Source of the DNA: Saccharicrinis carchari
GTDB lineage: Bacteria > Bacteroidota > Bacteroidia > Bacteroidales > Marinilabiliaceae
Reading direction: 5' to 3'
Assembly (NCBI RefSeq): GCF_900182605.1
Contig: NZ_FXTB01000010.1
Span: forward strand, 93,049 to 157,048
DNA length: 64,000 bases
In this document: positions 35,500 through 44,084 of the stretch, one piece after another
Position numbering within the stretch: the first letter of the stretch is position 1
How the letters are laid out: each line of letters starts with the position of its first letter
Made by a program: the position numbers and the translations under genes
Notes under the pieces: model-generated
The model's database searches: none
What the model was told of the DNA's origin: nothing
Seen by the model: the letters and a program-made list of their open reading frames with translations, nothing else

Positions 35500-37260
35500 A
35501 TGGCAGAGATTAGGATAATAATAGACCACAAACATCATAAGCATATTTGCATGGGTGATATTAGCGAAGCGCTAGTACAAAATGGGATTAATGCAAGATT
35601 CAACTTTACGGATGTGGAAGGAGGTCGAGTTTCCCATGTGATGGAGCAGATCCTTATTTCGGATAAGGCAGAAGCTTATGTATTACCTGCAAAAAAAATA
35701 CCTTACCCCCTGAATACCCAACTGGAAGTACTGGCCTTGTTGCCTATTACGGAAAAGCAGAACAAAACAGATTATCCTTTATTCGAAAATGATTTGAAAA
35801 AAAATCCGCTTGAGGATTATTTGGCTGTAGTGGGTAAAAAGGGAATGCCTGAAATAAAAAAATGCTTGGAGCAAATGGATGTTAGAGCCAGATGGGGTAA
35901 GGTGATATTGGCTGGGTTTGGGCCCGGTGATCATGATCTAATTACAAAAAAGGCCGCCTTCCATCTGGAGTGTTGCGATGTTATTTTTTACGACGACTTG
36001 GTTGACGAGGTTTTTTTACATGGATTTGAAGCCGAAAAAATTTATGTGGGTAAACGAAAGGGTAAGCATAAGTTCGATCAGGAGATAATTAATGAATGGA
36101 TGTACCAGGAGGCGATTAAAGGCAAAAATGTGGTGCGGGTTAAAGGAGGCGATCCTTTAATTTTTGGCAGAGGTGCCGAGGAGTATCATTATTTGCAGAG
36201 CCGATTAGTGCAAGCCACTATAATACCGGGCATATCAAGTGCGTTTGCAGCCGCTGCACAGGCCGTGATCCCTTTTACCGAGCGTTCCTTGTCCTCATCG
36301 GTGGCTTTGCTTTCGGGGCACGATATGCACAAGCTAAAAATACCCAAGGCAGATACGCTGGTATTTTATATGGGTGCTTCCAATCAAAAGGAATTAGCAC
36401 AGGAAATCATCGCGCAAGGCTGGTCGGAAGGTACACCTGTGGGTGTGGTATATAATGTGAGTAACCCCAATCAGCAAATTTACCGCGGAACACTGGGGGA
36501 TATGATGATTAATGGTTCAGGTTTGCCTTCGCCGGCCATTATTATTGTAGGGAGAACTGCCGGCACCTATTCAAGCCCCAATCAAAAATGGCTGTACACA
36601 GGGGCTGCGCTGGAAGAAACGAATTTAAAACCGGATATGATCCATACCCCCTTGATTTCCATAGTATCTAATCCGATGGATGTAGATATTAAATGGTGTT
36701 TGGCTCATATTTCATCTTACAATAGAATAATTTTCACAAGTAGATATGCCGTCCGTCATTTTTACGACAAATTGTGCCACGCAGGCAAAGATGTGCGCGA
36801 CTTACATGGTGTCCGGATTGATTCCATAGGGAAAACCACCTCAAAAGCTTTAAAAGAAATAGGGCTAATGGTTAAACCGTTATCGGTAAATGAGTCGATT
36901 GAAGGGATGTTGAAGGTTTATCGTGAAACAGGACTCACAGCCGAAAATGTTCTTCTACCCGGTTCTAAGCAATCTACAGGGCTGCTTCAAAAAGAATTGT
37001 GCCGTTTAGGTAATAAAGCGCATGCCCTTAAGGTGTACAAAGTGGTGAAAAACAAAGCTATTATCAGGCAAAATTTGATGCGCTTCCATGGCATAGTGTT
37101 TTCATCACCTGCAACAGTAGAAGCTTTTATCGCGATATATGGTAGTATACCCTCACATTTGCAACTTAAATGCATTGGCCAACAAACAAAAGATATGCTT
37201 CGAAAATCACAGATGGGGGAAGTTAAAATAGAAGTAGAAAAAAGGGGCTGTGCAGTATAA
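35500..37260 (+). CDS. Uroporphyrinogen-III C-methyltransferase / uroporphyrinogen-III synthase fusion with HemC-like N-terminal segment
   Basis: The 586-residue protein has three parts. Residues 1-130 look like a degraded porphobilinogen deaminase: KAEAYVLPAKKIPYPLNTQL and LALLPITEKQ align with the HSxKDxP region and LxxREDxRD of HemC. Residues 135-370 are a complete SUMT/CobA domain (VILAGFGPGDHDLITKKAA, VRVKGGDPLIFGRG, PGISSAFAAAA). Residues 380-586 are HemD-like (NRIIFTSRYAVRHFYDKL, GIVFSSPATVEAFIAI). It should cyclise and methylate uroporphyrinogen III for siroheme. The HemC reading is inference. Confidence 0.9.
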   Translation: MAEIRIIIDHKHHKHICMGDISEALVQNGINARFNFTDVEGGRVSHVMEQILISDKAEAYVLPAKKIPYPLNTQLEVLALLPITEKQNKTDYPLFENDLKKNPLEDYLAVVGKKGMPEIKKCLEQMDVRARWGKVILAGFGPGDHDLITKKAAFHLECCDVIFYDDLVDEVFLHGFEAEKIYVGKRKGKHKFDQEIINEWMYQEAIKGKNVVRVKGGDPLIFGRGAEEYHYLQSRLVQATIIPGISSAFAAAAQAVIPFTERSLSSSVALLSGHDMHKLKIPKADTLVFYMGASNQKELAQEIIAQGWSEGTPVGVVYNVSNPNQQIYRGTLGDMMINGSGLPSPAIIIVGRTAGTYSSPNQKWLYTGAALEETNLKPDMIHTPLISIVSNPMDVDIKWCLAHISSYNRIIFTSRYAVRHFYDKLCHAGKDVRDLHGVRIDSIGKTTSKALKEIGLMVKPLSVNESIEGMLKVYRETGLTAENVLLPGSKQSTGLLQKELCRLGNKAHALKVYKVVKNKAIIRQNLMRFHGIVFSSPATVEAFIAIYGSIPSHLQLKCIGQQTKDMLRKSQMGEVKIEVEKRGCAV

Positions 37261-37283
37261 AACCCTAAAAAGCCAGCGGTATA

Positions 37284-37320
37284 ATACAAAAGGTGCAAAC
37301 AAGCGTTGCACCTTTTGTAT
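37284..37320 (+). terminator. Terminator of the sulfur/siroheme operon
   Basis: A perfect 15-bp stem (arms 37284-37298 and 37306-37320) encloses a 7-nt loop. The core AAAAGGTGCAA/TTGCACCTTTT is flanked by A- and T-rich sequence, so it could serve both strands. Confidence 0.85.
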
Positions 37321-37446
37321 TCATATCTTAAACCCAAACAAATAAATGTGGTTTGAATTAGCATGCAATACCATCTAACTATACAAGTATCAAACGGATT
37401 GTAAGCTCTATTGGGTTACGAACGATCCGGCATTCACTGCTCCATA

Positions 37447-37890
37447 TTAAACCTTCTTCACACGTACGGCATTCATTCCTTTCAATCCTCTTTCAAGCTC
37501 AAAGTTTACTTTGTTGCCTTCTTCTATCTTATCCAGTAGGCCATGCACATGTACAAAGAATTTTTCCTGTGTATCCAAATCTTTAATAAATCCGTATCCT
37601 TTGTCGTCATTGAAAAACTCAACCCGTCCGGTACGGATAGGCTCTTCGATATCCTCTTTTTTAGGAACCGAAATTTCTATGTTTTCTGCTTTAATCTTTG
37701 TTTTCTTGGTTAAATCGGGTGGTGTGTCAACAATGCGTCCGTTTTCGTCCACGTAGGCAATCATCGAATCTAAGCTTCCATCCGAGGTGCTGGATTTTCG
37801 CATGTCCTTGCGCTTCGCCTTATCCTGGCGTTTTTTCATTCTTTTTTGTTCTTTTTCTTTTTTGCCAAAGGTTTCTTGAGATCTCCCCAT
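37447..37890 (-). CDS. Cold-shock domain protein with long basic N-terminus
   Basis: The 147-residue protein has a C-terminal cold-shock domain from about residue 88. RNP1 is GYGFI and RNP2 is KFFVHV. The N-terminal 45 residues are highly basic (KEKEQKRMKKRQDKAKRKD), unlike plain CspA proteins of 70 residues. Both parts should bind RNA or single-stranded DNA. A TACTTTTG element at 38034-38027 may be the promoter, giving a leader of about 130 nt, common for cold-shock genes. Confidence 0.92.
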   Translation of the reverse strand: MGRSQETFGKKEKEQKRMKKRQDKAKRKDMRKSSTSDGSLDSMIAYVDENGRIVDTPPDLTKKTKIKAENIEISVPKKEDIEEPIRTGRVEFFNDDKGYGFIKDLDTQEKFFVHVHGLLDKIEEGNKVNFELERGLKGMNAVRVKKV

Positions 37891-38336
37891 TCATATAATT
37901 TTAATGATAATTACTACAATAACCAGAAACAAATACGCTGAATAAAGTGGACAAACAAGCGCCTGAAGGTGATGATGATTGAACAGAGTATTACTTGAGT
38001 AGAGTATTCGTTGCCTATTACCAGCACAAAAGTAATAATAATAAAGGACTTTTAGAAAGGTTTTTTTTTATTGGCATAAAATATTGAACTATCTTGGTTG
38101 ATTAGCAAAATTTACAATGCAATAAAAGAAACGTAATTTATTGTTTATCCATTTTTTATATCAAAAACAATGCATTATAAGCTCTGACTATTTATCTAAT
38201 CGTTTATTATTTATACTAACATTTAGCGTATAATCTCTACATTATTAGTTACCCCTTTTAGTTATTGTGTAAATTCGGGGTGTGGCGGGGGGGGTATAAA
38301 AAAAGCCGACAGAATATTTCTATCGGCTTTTAAGGG
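37891..38336 (-). other. Intergenic region, 446 bp
   Basis: This AT-rich gap carries the predicted cold-shock promoter and leader on the minus strand, and the tRNA-Phe terminator at 38297-38331. No gene is seen. A GGGG-rich stretch lies at 38287-38294. Confidence 0.5.
38297..38331 (-). terminator. Intrinsic terminator of the tRNA-Phe pair
   Basis: On the minus strand AAAAGCCGATAGA and TCTGTCGGCTTTT form the stem with one mismatch, followed by T. It lies 6 bp past the first tRNA-Phe. Confidence 0.8.
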
Positions 38337-38409
38337 TGGTACCACCTGGGATCGAACCAGGGACACATGGATTTTCAGTCCATTGCTCTACCTACTGAGC
38401 TATGGTACC
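38337..38409 (-). tRNA. tRNA-Phe (anticodon GAA), copy 1
   Basis: The 73-nt gene has acceptor GGTACCA/TGGTACC and anticodon stem ATGGA/TCCAT around loop CTGAAAA, giving GAA. It is identical to the copy at 38453-38525. Confidence 0.97.
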
Positions 38410-38452
38410 CCTTTTTTGTGAGGGCTGTTGTAGCAGCATTGTATTTTGAAGG

Positions 38453-38525
38453 TGGTACCACCTGGGATCGAACCAGGGACACATGGATTTTCAGTCCATT
38501 GCTCTACCTACTGAGCTATGGTACC
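38453..38525 (-). tRNA. tRNA-Phe (anticodon GAA), copy 2
   Basis: It is the same 73-nt sequence as copy 1, with 43 bp between them, so the pair is a recent tandem duplication or kept alike by gene conversion. Confidence 0.97.
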
Positions 38526-38583
38526 CTCAATTTGCTGTAGATTCTATTGCTTTCAATAGAAGCACCTTTTGTTTAAGGCGGTG

Positions 38584-38613
38584 CAAATATACACAAAGAT
38601 TTTTTTCTGCAAA
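38584..38613 (-). promoter_or_regulatory. Predicted tRNA-Phe promoter
   Basis: On the minus strand TTTG (38613-38610) and TATATTTG (38591-38584) are 18 bp apart. The match to the Bacteroidota consensus is close. It lies about 60 bp upstream of tRNA-Phe copy 2. Confidence 0.6.
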
Positions 38614-38700
38614 ACCAATTTCAAAAAATCTTGTTTTATTTTGATGCCCCGTATTTAAATACATTGTACTTTAGTACTTTTGCACTCCAATATTTTTTTC

Positions 38701-39921
38701 ATGGAATTTTTCACTCACACCTTAGATAACGGGATACGGATTATTCACAAGCCGGAGGCAGGCGAAGTATCGTACAGTGGTATAATTATAAATGCTGGTT
38801 CGCGCGACGAAGAGGAGCATGAGCACGGTATGGCTCATTTTATTGAGCATGTTGTTTTTAAAGGCACCTTGAAACGTCGGGCTTTTCATGTACTCAGTAG
38901 ACTCGAAGATGTAGGCGGCGAATTAAATGCCTACACCACCAAAGAAGAAACCTGTATATATGCTACTTTTTTAAAGGAAGATTACCAACGCTCCATGGAG
39001 CTTATTGCCGATATAACTTTCCACTCTACCTTTCCCGAAAAAGAGTTGGTTAAGGAAAAGGAAGTTATTATGGACGAAATAAATTCGTACAAAGATTCGC
39101 CGGCAGACCTTATTTTCGACGACTTTGAGGAGCTCCTTTATCCCAACCATCCTATCGGACGCAATATTTTAGGAACACCGGAAATGCTCAAAACCTTTAC
39201 ACGCAAAGATATCTATCGCTTTATTCAAAATAACTACCATACCGATCAAATGGTGTATTGCTCCGTAGGACAGCAGGATTTTAAGCGCGTAGTAAAATTG
39301 GCAGAAAAATATTTTGGTTCAATTCCTGAAAATAAACGGCAAGTTAAACGCAGCCCTATCGCCAAAAGTGAACCAAAGGTGGTGGTGATAGATAAGGAAA
39401 CTTACCAAAGCCATATTATGCTGGGAGGCATAGCCTACGATTACAACCACCCTAAACGATTAGGGCTGCACCTGCTGAATAACTTGCTCGGTGGCCCGGG
39501 GATGAATAGCCGTCTGAACATGTCGCTGCGCGAAAAAAAAGGAATAGCATACAATATTGAATCGTCGTATTCGGCATTTTATGGTACGGGCGTTTTTTCC
39601 GTTTACCTGGGCACCGATCGTAAAAACGTAGATAAAAGTCTGAAAATAGTGTATGCCGAACTGAATAAGTTGCGCAATAATAGTTTGGGTAGCATGCAAT
39701 TGCACAAAGCAAAAAAGCAACTTAAAGGCCAAATAGCCATATCCTCCGAAAATAAAGAGAGTTTGATGCTTAATATAGGCAAGAGCTTTTTATTGTATAA
39801 CAAGGTGGATTCGCTACCGCATATCTACAATAAAATTGACGAATTGAGCGCTTCGGATTTGTTGCACATAGCCAACGAATGCATGAATCCCGATAATATG
39901 TCGCAATTAATTTATTTGTAA
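38701..39921 (+). CDS. M16-family zinc peptidase (processing-peptidase type)
   Basis: From the ATG at 38701 (MEFFTHTLDNGIRIIHKPEA) the protein is 406 residues. The inverted zinc motif HFIEH lies at residues 46-50, with the downstream glutamate in the ELNAYTTKEETCIYA region. Family members clip unstructured peptides and leader sequences. There is no signal peptide, so it is cytoplasmic. A TACTTTTG element at 38675-38682 may be its promoter. The open frame includes seven more codons upstream, which would overlap this box. The next gene starts 5 bp later. Confidence 0.93.
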   Translation: MEFFTHTLDNGIRIIHKPEAGEVSYSGIIINAGSRDEEEHEHGMAHFIEHVVFKGTLKRRAFHVLSRLEDVGGELNAYTTKEETCIYATFLKEDYQRSMELIADITFHSTFPEKELVKEKEVIMDEINSYKDSPADLIFDDFEELLYPNHPIGRNILGTPEMLKTFTRKDIYRFIQNNYHTDQMVYCSVGQQDFKRVVKLAEKYFGSIPENKRQVKRSPIAKSEPKVVVIDKETYQSHIMLGGIAYDYNHPKRLGLHLLNNLLGGPGMNSRLNMSLREKKGIAYNIESSYSAFYGTGVFSVYLGTDRKNVDKSLKIVYAELNKLRNNSLGSMQLHKAKKQLKGQIAISSENKESLMLNIGKSFLLYNKVDSLPHIYNKIDELSASDLLHIANECMNPDNMSQLIYL

Positions 39922-39926
39922 ATACC

Positions 39927-40574
39927 ATGTTCACACAAAATATCGACCTCGAAGCTTACATTCTTGAGCATATCGATAAAGAAGATGAGCTGCTCTACGA
40001 CCTCAATCGTAAAACACATATCCACATTCTTCGTTCCCGGATGTTATCGGGCCACTGGCAAGGCCAGATTCTAAAAATGATATGCCGGATGATACAACCA
40101 GCAAATATTTTGGAAATCGGCACTTTTACGGGCTATTCGAGCCTCTGCATGGCGCAAAGCATGCCGCACGATGGATTTATTGATACTATTGACATTGACG
40201 ACGAAATGCAAGCTTTTACACAATCATTTTTCGATAGGTCGGGATTAGCTCATAAAATAAAAATGCACCTGGGCGATGCCTTGAATATCATGCCTGCCTT
40301 GAAAAAAAAATATGACCTGATTTTTATTGATGGCGATAAAAGACAGTATCCGGATTATTACCACCAGGCAAGGGAATTGCTGAAGCCCGGTGGTTTTATG
40401 TTGGTGGATAATGTTTTGTGGGATGGAAAAGTAATTGAACCCGTAGAAACAGATGACGAATATACGCTGGGAATTCAGAAGTTTAATAAGCTGGTTAAAG
40501 AAGACAAAGGAGTGGAGAAAGTGATTTTTCCGATCAGGGACGGTATCTTTGTGATACGTAAAAAAACAGATTAA
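39927..40574 (+). CDS. Class I O-methyltransferase (CCoAOMT-like)
   Basis: This 215-residue enzyme has the family motif ANILEIGTFTGYSSLCMA near residue 64, the acidic IDTIDIDDEM, and YDLIFIDGDKRQYPDYYHQA followed by LVDNVLWDGKV. These place it in the cation-dependent O-methyltransferase group. The substrate is unknown. It begins 5 bp after the M16 peptidase stop, so the two are co-translated. In Bacteroidota this pairing recurs, but I cannot say why. Confidence 0.92.
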   Translation: MFTQNIDLEAYILEHIDKEDELLYDLNRKTHIHILRSRMLSGHWQGQILKMICRMIQPANILEIGTFTGYSSLCMAQSMPHDGFIDTIDIDDEMQAFTQSFFDRSGLAHKIKMHLGDALNIMPALKKKYDLIFIDGDKRQYPDYYHQARELLKPGGFMLVDNVLWDGKVIEPVETDDEYTLGIQKFNKLVKEDKGVEKVIFPIRDGIFVIRKKTD

Positions 40575-40618
40575 ACATTATTTGGATATAAGGTGTTAAC
40601 TCTACCAAACTTTACACT

Positions 40619-41098
40619 ATGACTGGAATTTTTTATGGCTCATCCGTGGGCAATACGCGTTTTGTTGCAGAAAAACTGGCTTTATTGCTCCCCGGTTCGG
40701 AACTGAACCCTGTAGAAACAGCAACGCAAGAAGATATTGAGAAATACGATTTTTTAATACTGGGTACTTCAACTTGGGGAGTGGGCAATTTGCAAGACGA
40801 TTTTGAAACCTTTGTTGATACCTTATTAACCAGTAACTTAAATGGAAAAACGATTGCCCTTTTTGGCCTTGGCGACCAGTTTACCTATCCGGATACATTT
40901 TGCAACGGCATGGGCCGGCTTTACGAACTGATCAAAGATAAAGGCTGTGATTTTGTCGGTAAATGGCCAAGCGACGATTATGATTTTTCGGATTCGTTAG
41001 CAGTAGTGGATGGCGAATTTGTTGGGCTGGCGCTGGATGAGGACAATGAACCCGACTTAACGGATTATAGGTTAGGCGAATGGACTAAGGGGTTTTGA
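40619..41098 (+). CDS. fldA: Flavodoxin
   Basis: This 159-residue FMN protein has the phosphate loop FYGSSVGNTRFVAEKL, the LGTSTWGVGNLQDDFETF loop and FGLGDQFTYPDTFCNGMG, all classic for long-chain flavodoxins. It carries single electrons to cytoplasmic reductases. The 3' end overlaps the convergent ribbon-helix-helix gene by 27 bp. It starts 44 bp after the methyltransferase. Confidence 0.96.
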   Translation: MTGIFYGSSVGNTRFVAEKLALLLPGSELNPVETATQEDIEKYDFLILGTSTWGVGNLQDDFETFVDTLLTSNLNGKTIALFGLGDQFTYPDTFCNGMGRLYELIKDKGCDFVGKWPSDDYDFSDSLAVVDGEFVGLALDEDNEPDLTDYRLGEWTKGF

Positions 41099-41359
41099 GG
41101 TAACTTTTATCTTGTCCATATCCTCCTTATCAAACAAAGTAGGATAATCTGTTAAAAACGTATCCATTACCTGGCGGATTATGGTTTCGCGAATGAATTT
41201 AGACTTATTCGTGATATTATACTTTTTGCAGTACGAATCAATGGCCTCTTTTTCTTTTTCGTTTAATAAAACAGTAACCTGATGCGTTCGGCGTAAAAAA
41301 GAAGATGATATTGTTCTGTCACCGGACTTTTTATCTTTTTTATGTTTTTTCTTGGCCAT
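41072..41359 (-). CDS. Small basic protein, ribbon-helix-helix-like
   Basis: This 95-residue protein starts with a lysine-rich tail (MAKKKHKKDKKSGDR). It then has HQVTVLLNEKEKEAIDSYCK, NKSKFIRETIIRQVMDTFL, a strand-helix-helix pattern like RHH DNA-binding proteins. A short C-terminal extension follows. The gene overlaps the end of fldA by 27 bp on the opposite strand. I know of no named family. It might be an antitoxin-like or nucleoid protein; no toxin partner is next to it. Confidence 0.65.
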   Translation of the reverse strand: MAKKKHKKDKKSGDRTISSSFLRRTHQVTVLLNEKEKEAIDSYCKKYNITNKSKFIRETIIRQVMDTFLTDYPTLFDKEDMDKIKVTSKPLSPFA

Positions 41360-41719
41360 TCATTTAATTGCTATGTATTTGTGGCAAAAATAGTAAAAAA
41401 AGGAGGGTGCTGAAATTTTCATATTGTAAAAACTCTATAGGCATCCAATAAAACTACGAAAATCCTATTTTTACCTTAACAATAAGGTATGTGGGTGGAT
41501 TCAGCTTAACGGAAAAACGACTTAACAAGCTTTAACTTATTTTGATTTTACTTTATGGGAGTTTGGCTTAAATTTGCAGTGTAGATTTTTTTTCATAGAT
41601 TTAGATTAACAAAGTTGATTTTAAGGGTTAAGGATAGATGTTTTGCATCTATCCTTTTTTTGTTTAATATATTCTCACTATATTTTGCATGTAAAACAGA
41701 CTATATAAACCAAGACAAC
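41360..41719 (+). other. Intergenic region holding a small-RNA candidate
   Basis: This 360-bp gap has a promoter-like TAAATTTG at 41569-41576 and, 53 bp later, the strong terminator at 41630-41661. No coding gene is seen. A second weak promoter-like TATATTTTG near 41685 may serve the next gene. Confidence 0.5.
41630..41661 (+). terminator. Intrinsic terminator upstream of the kinase-like gene
   Basis: AAGGATAGATG and CATCTATCCTT form a perfect 11-bp stem with a 5-nt loop and a T-run. No open gene precedes it on this strand, so it ends either a small RNA or an attenuated leader. Confidence 0.8.
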
Positions 41720-42418
41720 ATGGAAAATGTATTTTTAAAATATATGCTACGCAGGGAGGGTAAAGCCGAAGTAAATCAGCCCCCCCTGGCCGATGGCCCC
41801 GTATTTACCATCTCACGTGAGTACGGCTGTCCGGGAAAAAGAATTGCAAAACATTTATCCGAAGTACTCAATAAAAAACTCAATCACGAAGGCAGAACCG
41901 AGAAATGGCGATGGTTGAGCAAAGAAATTATTGATGAATCGGCAAGAGAACTTAAACTTTCACCCACCTTAGTTAAGAATCTTTCGGAGTATAAAAATAG
42001 AAGTTTTTTAGATAATCTGGCTTTGTTCTTTTCAGATACTTACTATCCAAGCGATGCCAAAATAAACAATACTATTGCCAATTTTATTCATACTGCCGCT
42101 TCACAGGGAAATGTTATCATTGTGGGTAGAGCGGCTGAGGCTATCACTAAAAATTTTAAAAAGTCGTTTCACTTAAAGCTCATGGCACCGTTGAACTGGA
42201 GAGCCGAAAAAATCAGTACTGATCTCGGTATTTCTATGTCTGAGGCCAAACGAGAGTGTCAGGAAATGGATAAACGCAGGTTTATGTTCAGATCCTATTT
42301 CGAAAAAGGGGTGCCAGATGTTGAGTTTTACGATGCAAGCTTCAATTGCAAGGAAATGACCGACGATGAAATAGTTGAACTGATGGTCATCATTGCGGAA
42401 ACCCGGGGTTTTATCTAA
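41720..42418 (+). CDS. Cytidylate-kinase-like family protein
   Basis: I choose the ATG at 41720 (MENVFLKYMLRREGKAEVNQ), giving 232 residues. The longer open frame would run through the terminator hairpin and is unlikely. The core begins FTISREYGCPGKRIAKHLSE, the nucleotide-binding start of the cytidylate-kinase-like family, and VIIVGRAAEAITKNFKKSFH follows. In these proteins the P-loop is partly changed, and the true substrate is unknown. The stop overlaps the convergent fructosamine-kinase gene by 8 bp. Confidence 0.85.
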   Translation: MENVFLKYMLRREGKAEVNQPPLADGPVFTISREYGCPGKRIAKHLSEVLNKKLNHEGRTEKWRWLSKEIIDESARELKLSPTLVKNLSEYKNRSFLDNLALFFSDTYYPSDAKINNTIANFIHTAASQGNVIIVGRAAEAITKNFKKSFHLKLMAPLNWRAEKISTDLGISMSEAKRECQEMDKRRFMFRSYFEKGVPDVEFYDASFNCKEMTDDEIVELMVIIAETRGFI

Positions 42419-43262
42419 TATAAAAATCCATCAGATTAATAGTCTGTGAATAATACCCCGTTCCAAACAGGTTCAGGTGATTCCAAACGTGATATAGCAG
42501 ATAAATATTTTCGCGGTATTCGTAACCGCTCTTAAGCGGAAAAGTTGAGTTATAACCTTGGTAAAACTCGGGCGAGAACCCGCCAAAAAGCTTTGTCATG
42601 GCTATATCTGCCTCCCTGTGACCATAATAAACTGCCGGATCAATCAATACGCCTTTTCCGTTTTTGTTTATTAAATAATTCCCTGCCCACAGATCACCGT
42701 GTAATAAGGAAGGTTTTTCTTCACTATCCTGTAAAATGCGATGAAAAACTTTTTCGAGTGCTATAAATTTACTTTGTAATTCAGGGGTAAGACTGCCCTT
42801 GCGTTTGGATAGTTGGTATTGGTATTTGAGGCGCTTGTTAAAATAAAAATCGGCCCAACTATCCGACATGGTGTTAATTTGTGGGTTGCCACCGATAAAA
42901 TTATCCTCGTAAAAACCATAACGTGCAGCCGTAAATTGATGCATACGAGCCAGGTCACATCCCAGATCAAACAGTGTTTCGCTGGTTTTAGGTCCTTGCT
43001 CAATGTAGTCCAGTAGCAAAAAATCATTATCCACGCCTACCACTTTTGGGGTAAGTATAGTGTTTGATAGCGCTATCTCCCTGAGACCGTTGGCCTCGTT
43101 TACAAACATGTTGCTGGTACCACCTTGTTTAAGAAAATATTTCATACCCGTAGAAGTGGTTATTATCCGGGAATCGGCAATGCAGCCACCACCATGTGGC
43201 TGATTGCCCACAATATCTTCATGAAGTAAAGTTGATACTTTGCTTAATACAAGCTCACTCAT
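42411..43262 (-). CDS. Fructosamine kinase family protein
   Basis: This 283-residue aminoglycoside-kinase-like enzyme has SLLHGDLWAGNYLINKNGKG, the catalytic loop, and VLIDPAVYYGHREADIAMTK, the metal-binding stretch. The N-terminal GGGCIADSRIITTSTGMKYF matches the ATP loop of FN3K-type kinases. It phosphorylates ketoamines and so repairs glycated proteins. The start overlaps the end of the phosphatase gene by 8 bp, giving a coupled pair. Confidence 0.93.
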   Translation of the reverse strand: MSELVLSKVSTLLHEDIVGNQPHGGGCIADSRIITTSTGMKYFLKQGGTSNMFVNEANGLREIALSNTILTPKVVGVDNDFLLLDYIEQGPKTSETLFDLGCDLARMHQFTAARYGFYEDNFIGGNPQINTMSDSWADFYFNKRLKYQYQLSKRKGSLTPELQSKFIALEKVFHRILQDSEEKPSLLHGDLWAGNYLINKNGKGVLIDPAVYYGHREADIAMTKLFGGFSPEFYQGYNSTFPLKSGYEYRENIYLLYHVWNHLNLFGTGYYSQTINLMDFYIR

Positions 43263-43731
43263 CTTCCAGTTTTTTTATAAGTCCATCACAAGCATCTTCC
43301 AATAAATCCAATACCAGTTCAAAACCTTCTGCACCGCCATAATACGGATCAGGAACTTCGTTGTATGTAAAACGGGAACTGTAATCTGTCATTTTGTGTA
43401 GTTTGCTCAATTGCTCATCATTGGTAGCCATTGCCCTTAAGTCACTCATGTTTTGATCATCCATACCAATGATATAATCAAAATTTGCAAAATCGTTGGG
43501 TGTTTTAAAAGGCCTGCTGATGCTGGTCAGCTTATAATTACGTTGAGCGGCATGTTGTTGCATGCGATGGTCTGCGGCACCGCCTTCGTGGTAATCCGTA
43601 ATACCTGCAGAATCCACCATATAATGTTCTGATAAATCCAGCTCTTTTAGTTTTGCCGTCATTACCGCTTCGGCACTTGGGGAGCGGCAAATATTACCGA
43701 GGCATACAAATAGAATTTTTTTTTTGCTCAT
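43255..43731 (-). CDS. Low-molecular-weight protein-tyrosine phosphatase
   Basis: The 158-residue enzyme starts MSKKKILFVCLGNICRSPSA; the catalytic loop CLGNICRS has the nucleophile at Cys10 and the arginine at Arg16. The acid is the aspartate in EVPDPYYGG. Two more methionine codons lie just upstream. The 8-bp overlap with the fructosamine kinase suggests a joint role in deglycation or phosphoamino-acid turnover, which is only inference. Confidence 0.95.
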   Translation of the reverse strand: MSKKKILFVCLGNICRSPSAEAVMTAKLKELDLSEHYMVDSAGITDYHEGGAADHRMQQHAAQRNYKLTSISRPFKTPNDFANFDYIIGMDDQNMSDLRAMATNDEQLSKLHKMTDYSSRFTYNEVPDPYYGGAEGFELVLDLLEDACDGLIKKLEDE

Positions 43732-44084
43732 CATCAAAAAGTTTTTATGTGTTTTGCTGTGTCATAGGTAGAAATAAATGCAGTATTGTTTGTGCTATGG
43801 TTATGGCTTGATCTGTAAACTAAAAGAAACGCATGGGTGTAATTTATTAAAGCGAAAAAGGCCTCTACTTGGGGGAGTAAGGCCTTTTCATCTTTAACTA
43901 ACACAACACACAAAATTCATTTGTTACAAACACAACACAAACAAATGAACTGCTTAAATTCTTACAGCAAGTTAATCATTAATCTATTAAATAGCAATAG
44001 CTAAATCTTAAGTAAACTGTAATTAGAACAGAACAATCAAAAGTTTGTTCAATAATCTAATCCTAATTCCCCGAATTCTTATCT
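43732..44084 (-). other. Intergenic region, 353 bp
   Basis: It holds the dapA terminator at 43855-43889 and a second inverted repeat, TTCATTTGT (43916-43924) with ACAAATGAA (43941-43949). No gene is seen. Confidence 0.5.
43855..43889 (-). terminator. Terminator-like hairpin past dapA
   Basis: AAAAGGCC and GGCCTTTT form the stem with an inner CTACT/AGTA helix. A-run and T-run flank it, so it may work in both directions. It lies about 200 bp past the dapA stop. Confidence 0.7.

Noticed and set aside
43916..43949. TTCATTTGT/ACAAATGAA hairpin as a riboswitch for dapA
   Set aside because: It lies past the dapA stop, not in its leader, so it cannot control dapA start.
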